A stretch of 64,000 nt of DNA from Stachybotrys elegans (lineage: Eukaryota > Ascomycota > Sordariomycetes > Hypocreales > Stachybotryaceae). The stretch spans positions 2,480,001 through 2,544,000 of the forward strand of contig JAGPNK010000002.1 in assembly GCA_020746835.1 (NCBI GenBank), given 5' to 3'. Under the pieces are notes generated by a model. It worked only from the letters and a program-made list of their open reading frames with translations, made no database searches and had not been told where the DNA came from. Shown here piece by piece: positions 58,707 through 64,000 of the stretch; positions within the stretch are counted from its first letter, which is position 1; every line of letters begins with the position of its first letter. The position numbers and the translations under genes are program-made.

Positions 58707-60390
58707 TTTGAAGGAAAAGCTAGAGGGGTAAATTGTTAGTGGTGGCGGTTACAGCCAATGGCGTGACCACATGGCTCCAGGTGGCGGGGCGTTGGCGGGG
58801 CAGTGAGGAAAAATCACGTGAGGCGACAAGGTCGAAGCTTCTTCTAGGTGCTGATGCAAGGCAGACAGACAGGTAGCTCAGCAGCAACGCGAGCGAAGCT
58901 GCGCGAGTGAAGCTGTGCGGACCAAGAGGGGCAAAGAGGGGAGGGGGACGGTCAAGGGAGGAATGGAGTGGGTACCCCGTAAGCTTCAGCGGGTTTGCCG
59001 ACGTCAGCACCTGCAACTGGGAGGCGGTTGAAGTACCTGGCCGGTTCCCGTTGAAGCTAGCGCGGTAGCTGGCGAAGGAGCTCCTTCAGCCAATCGTCGA
59101 GTGGCTGGCCATTGAGGTCTGCCAGCGAAGGGGGGGAGGAGAATAGCCAACAGGATTGGAGGGAACAGCCGCTGGACTCTTGCAGAATCTCTCTCATACA
59201 CGAACCACTTGGATCCAATGACGAAATTGATGAGGAAATACGAGATGGCTGGCCGGTGTTTTTCATGATAGGGTGGGACTGGCCTGCAGATGGTACATGA
59301 AGCCCCCCAGCTGCAGGAGGCTACTGTGCCAACCGCAGGGCATTGTCCTGGTGAGGAATCAATGGGGAAAGTCATGTAGGCAAGTTGGGTCATCGTCGAT
59401 GGTCTGTAGGAGCCTGTCATTGGAGCCATGAGTCCACTCGGCACAGTCATGGATAACCCCCACGAAGGATGATGTGATGTCTGGTTGCCGCTGGGCATCC
59501 AAGGCACCGTCGTGCACGACAGTCGGTAGGGATGGCGGTTTCTGGGACACCATGGTCCACATTGGGTTCAATTGACCGCTGGTGGGAGAACAATCGGTGT
59601 AAAGAACGATGCCGAAGCTCCATCTCGGACTCGTCGTTTCGATGGTGACAAGACGGTGAAGGTGAAAGGGTGGCGAGAGCCTGCGCCGCAATGGGATGGG
59701 GTGTGGTGGACATACCTTGGGGTTTTAATATAAGGTAGATGTGTTATACAGTGTGGGTGGCCACGTAAAAGGGGAAGCTGGTCTTGCAATGATTGTACAA
59801 TTGAAGTGTGGTGGTGGTCAGGATGAAAATATTTAGCAGAGGTCTGATTACATTATCACGTCTCTTAAGCAGGGAGCTTCTGGCCTGAGGTCTAAGGTGG
59901 AACGCTGAGCTTGCTCTGGGGCCCCTGACACCGCCTAAGCTGCTAGGCTAGACAACATGGGAAGACATCTGATGGAGTAAACACCTTTGCGACCGGCTGA
60001 TTGACAGCACAAGATGAGAACATATTTGGCAGAGAAATATGGCGAGTGCTATCATATAAAAAATCCCAGTAGAACACTCCCCCAAAGCCCTCGGCCGTAC
60101 AAGTATTGTGCAACATGAGTGAGTTTATTCAAGCCTGCTGCAGGGTAAGGTGACAAACTCTACTCACGTGATCGCCCCTCTCATCCCCGGAATTGGACAG
60201 ACTGGCAGGCATTGGGCTCTCCTGATACGGAGGCAAGGGGAATTGGATCTGGAACCGACAGCATCTTTGGAATTCAGGAGCCAGCAGCGCATCTCGCCTC
60301 TCCGCCCGGCTCTTTCCTTGCCCTGTCATCTTGCCATCTCTTTCATCTTTCTTGAATTCTATTTGGAGTTAATTTTCTTTGACGCGCAAG
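58707..60390. other. Intergenic region between cyclophilin and ent3
   Basis: 1.7 kb containing the divergent upstream regions of the two genes. A minus-strand ATG frame at 59266-59057 (69 codons, ending LADLNGQPLDDWLKELL) looks mildly protein-like but stands alone and is not called. The stretch 59700-60115 is AT-richer. Nothing else recognised. Confidence 0.5.
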
Positions 60391-62178
60391 ATGGATCTCA
60401 ACGACCTAAAGAACACCGTTTCCAACCTGACCCTCTATGACCTCAAGGCAGGTTTCAGGAAAGCTCAAAATGGTATGCGCCAATGATGTAGGCAGAATCG
60501 CAGCCGGTGCTAACGATGCCCCCCAGCGGTGATGAACTACACCGAGATGGAGGCCAAGGTCAGTCCCGAGACTGCCAGCCGCAGCAGCTCCTTGCGCCAA
60601 ATCATTGACTCGATGCGTTAGGTTCGCGAGGCCACCAATAACGAACCTTGGGGAGCATCCTCGTCCCTGATGCAGGAGATTGCCAATGGCACGTTCAATT
60701 AGTATGCCTCTGTGTTGCGTGTCGCCATGCCGACGTCTTGCTTACCACCGTAGCCAAACCCTCAACGAGATCATGCCCATGATCTATCGACGATTCACCG
60801 AAAAGTCGGCCGAGGAGTGGCGCCAAATCTACAAGGCCCTCCAGCTCCTGGAATTCCTCATCAAGCACGGCTCGGAGCGCGTGATTGACGACGCCCGGGG
60901 GCACATTACGCTGCTAAAGATGCTGCGCCAGTTCCACTTCATCGACCAGAACGGAAAGGACCAGGGCATCAACGTGCGAAACAGGGCCAAGGAGCTTGCC
61001 GAGCTTCTGAGCGACGTCGAGCGAATCCGATCCGAGCGCAAGAAGGCTCGCACGACCAAGAACAAGTACGTCGGTGTCGAGGGCGGTGCGAGCTTTGGTG
61101 GCGGCTCCAGCAGCCGATTTGGCGGATTCGGGAGCGAGTCTGCCGGATACGGTGGCAGCGGCAGCGGCAGCGGCGGTCCCGCCAACTTTGGTAGCTATTC
61201 TGGAGGCGTCTATGGTGACGGCGGTGGTTTTGGAGGACAGGAGTCGGACTTCCGCGACGCATCGGCCAGCAGATCTGATAAGTTTGAGGAATACGATGAG
61301 TTTGACGAGGACGACAGGCCGGCCGCCAGCTCGACCAGGGTGGCGAGCAAGAGGCCCGATCGTGCTGGCACCAAGAAGACAACGCCGGAGCTTCCCAAGA
61401 AGAAGGAGGCCGAGGTGGACCTCTTCTCCTTCGACGAGCCCAGCCAGAGCTCGGCTCCTGCTGCTGCGCCAGCTCCGTCCAACGGCCTGAGCAGCCTGGC
61501 AGGACCGGCCAGCGCATCGCTGGTGAACAATGACGACGACGAGTTTGACGACTTCCAGTCCGCAGCTCCCGGCCCGGCGCCTGTATCATCGGCTGCGCCG
61601 TCTGCCGCAACGCAATTTGCAGCTCCCCAACCCCTTTCTGCCCCCAGCAGGCCGACATCAGCCATATGGTCAGCATGTCGTCCATCTCCCCCCCGCCCGG
61701 CCCAACAGGCTCTTCCGGTGCCAACTACTCGAGCTTCGCGGCCCCTCCACTGACTGCTCAGCCTGCCGCCGCGGCCGCCCCTGCTGCCTTCCAGTCGGGT
61801 CCCAACTACTTTGGAACGATTCAGGCTCAGGCTGGAAGCAGCGGGCCTTCGACCAGCATGAGCGGCATGTCTGGCATGTCGTCGGGCATGTCCATGTCGT
61901 CTGGACCTTCGTCCAGCACGCCCACCACCATGGCCAACATGAAGCCCGTCACCAGCTCAGCAGCGAAGCCAGCAGGTGCAGCCGCAGGGGGAGATGCATT
62001 TGGCGCGCTGTGGGGCAAGGCAAGCGGCGGCATCAAGAAGACTGGCACTCCTTCGTCTGGACCAGCCCTGGGCCAGCTCGCCAAGGAGAAGAGCAGCGCT
62101 GGTATCTGGGGCGCGCCAGCCGGGAGCTCTTCCGGCCAGCCGGCTGCTGGTAGCGGATCAGGGGATCTTCTGGGCTAA
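60391..62178 (+). CDS. ent3: Ent3-like epsin (ENTH domain clathrin adaptor)
   Basis: Five exons, 60391-60472, 60527-60558, 60622-60701, 60754-61582 and 61648-62178, 517 residues. The ENTH domain is split over the first four exons: MDLNDLKNTVSNLTLYDLKAG, then NYTEMEAKVREATNNEPWG, SSLMQEIANGTFNYQTLNEI, RRFTEKSAEEWRQIYKALQLLEFLI and ERVIDDARGHI. It binds phosphoinositides. The rest is disordered: Gly/Ser-rich, an acidic patch EEYDEFDEDD, a DLFSFD-type motif and DDDEFDDFQSA, which look like adaptor and clathrin contact motifs, and a C-terminus rich in Ser, Ala and Met-Ser repeats ending DLLG. In yeast, Ent3 sorts cargo between the Golgi and endosomes. The last intron (61583-61647) is inferred because the frame changes there and GTATCA and CCCCCAG fit as splice sites; it is the least certain junction. 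Confidence 0.92.
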
Positions 62179-63860
62179 GGTTACACAGACTACTACCTAG
62201 ATTGATGGATGGAGCAGCCCCGACGTGAGCACGTATAATGATGCCACAGAGGCATGTAAAGCGAAGGGGGCGAACGGACATGTCACGATTTGAGCAGTGC
62301 AAGCCAGCAAAGGAGGAGGGATTAGCTAGCAACGACGAGAGGACCTTTAGATAGGCGTACCGGCGCATAAAATCAATTTGAATTGTCATGTTGCACATGT
62401 TAAACAAGCAGGGAGGAGACGCAGCGGCGACTCACGCCATAGGGCCATGCATATCGCGGCCAAGCGTCCTGCAAGTACGATTACGACAAGGCAACGGCAG
62501 CGTGGGAGATTGGCTCCTCATGCTGAAACACGGTCAGCTCGTGTTTGTGTTTACCCTACGATACTCGGTACACTGCCGCTCCCAAGAGAGGGGCTCAGCG
62601 CGGCTGCAGGTAGCGCGAGGCAAGGCGAGGCGAGGCGAGGCGAGTCAAGAGCCACAAGCTGTTGCAAGCCATCTGCCGAGCCGATCGATGCATTTTGCTC
62701 ATTTCGCCCAATATGCGGCCACCCAAGCTCAAACAGCTGAGCCTCAACCCACGGCTGTTTTGTGCGCGATGGTCGATCTGTGCCCACGAGCAACCCTCCG
62801 CCAATCAAGCCCAGCTCGACCAGGTCTAGATCCCGGCCGAAAAAAATCGCCCAGGGATATATGGACGGTGCCCACAGGGAGGTTGGACGGAGGACAAGAC
62901 GACGCGGTCGGCAAGGGGGGGCCCACCGACGGCCGGGATTTGCGGGCTCCATCAGCGCGCTTAGTAGCGAGCCAACGATCTGCCCTTTTCTGCCACGGGC
63001 CCTCCTCGGCGGCTAACACACACACGCAACCTTGCTACGGTCGTCCGAGGAGGGTTCGGTGGACGACGAGCATCGGGCGGGCGTGATTGGCCTGTAGACG
63101 GCGGCTGCCCACACCGGCGGGTGTCTCATGTTGAGCATGGCTATTGTTGTGTATGTAATTTTTTTTGCTAGAAGCCAAGGGCCCGGGTTCTCGGATTCAC
63201 GACACGCTGGGGCCCTGGGCAGCTTGCGCGGCTGCTTTGTCCAACGACACCGCGCGTGCTGGGGGGGTTGTTATTGTTGGCCTGGATTATTTTCCTTGGT
63301 GTGTTTGCATGTGTTTGTTTTCTTGTGGTTACGAGATGCAGGGAAGATGCGAAGCGCTGAGGCATCCTGGCGATGGACTCATTCCGTGTATAAGATGGCC
63401 AGCTCGTCCACCTCTATTGAGGGTCTTTCTTTTCTCTTCCATACAAACACAACAATCAATACAGTCTCTCTCCTATCTCTCTCTTTCTTTTTCTCTTTTT
63501 CCTTTCTATTTCCTTGTTTCCTTTGTCAGGGTCTAGGTTTCTCTCAGTCTTGCACTATTCTTACGATTCCTATCTTCTGGTCCCTATCACCATATCAAAA
63601 CGCCTACTCTGGACTATTTATCCTTTTTCATTGTTCTTGAAGACGACAGAGATTGATTCTCTCCTCGTCCGATCCTCACACCCTTCTCCTCGCAACCCAT
63701 CGCCAACCTGCTGTTCCACGGCAGGCCCTCCGACAAAATTTCCTCCTCCACCGACTCCCTCCCTACTCTTCCCTTCTACTCCAAGCATCTGCCTCTGCGT
63801 ACCGTCGGTGGCTCATCGCGACCTAGACTGTCACTGATCACTCCCGCTTCGATCAACAAG
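62179..63860. other. Intergenic region upstream of the last gene
   Basis: 1.7 kb with the ent3 3' end and the promoter and leader of the partial gene. Four tandem GGCGA units lie near 62625-62644, and CT-rich DNA runs from about 63460 to 63800 before the ATG. No other gene recognised. Confidence 0.55.
62625..62644. repeat. Short GGCGA tandem repeat
   Basis: Four tandem copies of the 5-base unit GGCGA, flanked by imperfect copies. Intergenic. Confidence 0.85.
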
Positions 63861-64000
63861 ATGGCTTCTCCCCCATCTCACGGCGCTTTGGGCGTGACCT
63901 TTACCGTCACCCGGGTCCTGCAGTTTGCTGCGCTCATCACAATCATCGGACTGACGTCCAACTTCATCGCTGAGGTGGTTAATGGCGGGTTCGAATCTCC
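63861..64000 (+). CDS. Membrane protein, N-terminal part only (cut by window end)
   Basis: An ATG preceded by ACAAG starts a frame that runs off the window after 46 codons. It begins MASPPSHGALGVTFTVTRV, then has one clear hydrophobic segment (LQFAALITIIGLTSNFIAEV). This arrangement, a short N-terminus followed by a first helix ending near an N-F-I motif, is common in small four-helix fungal membrane proteins, some of which belong to the MARVEL group, but the fragment is too short to say. A long CT-rich leader precedes it. Confidence 0.7.
   Translation, partial: MASPPSHGALGVTFTVTRVLQFAALITIIGLTSNFIAEVVNGGFES

Noticed and set aside
59057..59266. 69-codon minus-strand frame between cyclophilin and ent3
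   Set aside because: Only its last 20 residues look protein-like, and there is no partner exon I could connect with confidence.
63985..64000. tRNA B-box-like sequence GGGTTCGAATCTCC
   Set aside because: No A-box or pairing acceptor stem is seen upstream, and it lies inside the coding frame of the last gene.

Overview
The window comes from a filamentous ascomycete (Pezizomycotina), most likely a Sordariomycete. The genes are widely spaced. Their introns are short (about 50-80 nt, with a few longer) and start with GT and end with AG, and the upstream leaders are pyrimidine-rich. Several proteins are typical of filamentous ascomycetes: PalH, an Rpd3/RpdA deacetylase with a long acidic tail, an HMT1-type ABC transporter, a bicupin oxalate decarboxylase and a cyclophilin with an added mitochondrial presequence. 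Species cannot be named from the sequence alone. I found no rRNA, tRNA, CRISPR array or intact transposon.

Layout. 1-6866 is a gene-poor, partly CT-rich region leading into an HMT1-type ABC transporter (6867-10027, +). A run of minus-strand genes follows: ceramide synthase (13495-14859), the pH sensor PalH (16958-19234), the decapping activator Edc3 (21462-23787), the Pif1 helicase (25045-27650) and a SulP sulfate permease (28434-30572). A 4.8 kb stretch without a convincing gene (30573-35404) separates these from a bicupin oxalate decarboxylase (35405-36913, -). Next come a DUF1275 membrane protein (38063-38965, +), an MFS anion transporter of the Dal5/Tna1 type (40467-42200, +), an Srk1/Rck2-type kinase (45942-48272, +) and an unrecognised protein (48901-50439, -). 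The right end is denser and mostly housekeeping: the proteasome deubiquitinase Rpn11 (50960-52100, -) diverges from the histone deacetylase Rpd3 (52846-54995, +), followed by RNA polymerase III subunit Rpc34 (55997-57218, +), cyclophilin A (57673-58706, -), the epsin-like protein Ent3 (60391-62178, +) and the start of a membrane protein cut by the window edge (63861-64000, +).

Functionally this is an ordinary chromosomal arm segment, not a biosynthetic cluster or a defence island. The genes share no single pathway. Loose themes are membrane transport and ambient sensing on the left (ABC transporter, PalH, sulfate permease, MFS, stress kinase) and core nuclear or proteostasis machinery on the right. 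I do not see a new multi-gene system. The observations most worth following up are the alternative-start mitochondrial presequence on cyclophilin, a similar possible arrangement in Pif1, perfect palindromes and a recurrent GTAC-centred motif in intergenic DNA, the ambiguous 5' splice structure of the MFS gene, and the conserved-looking unrecognised protein at 48901-50439.
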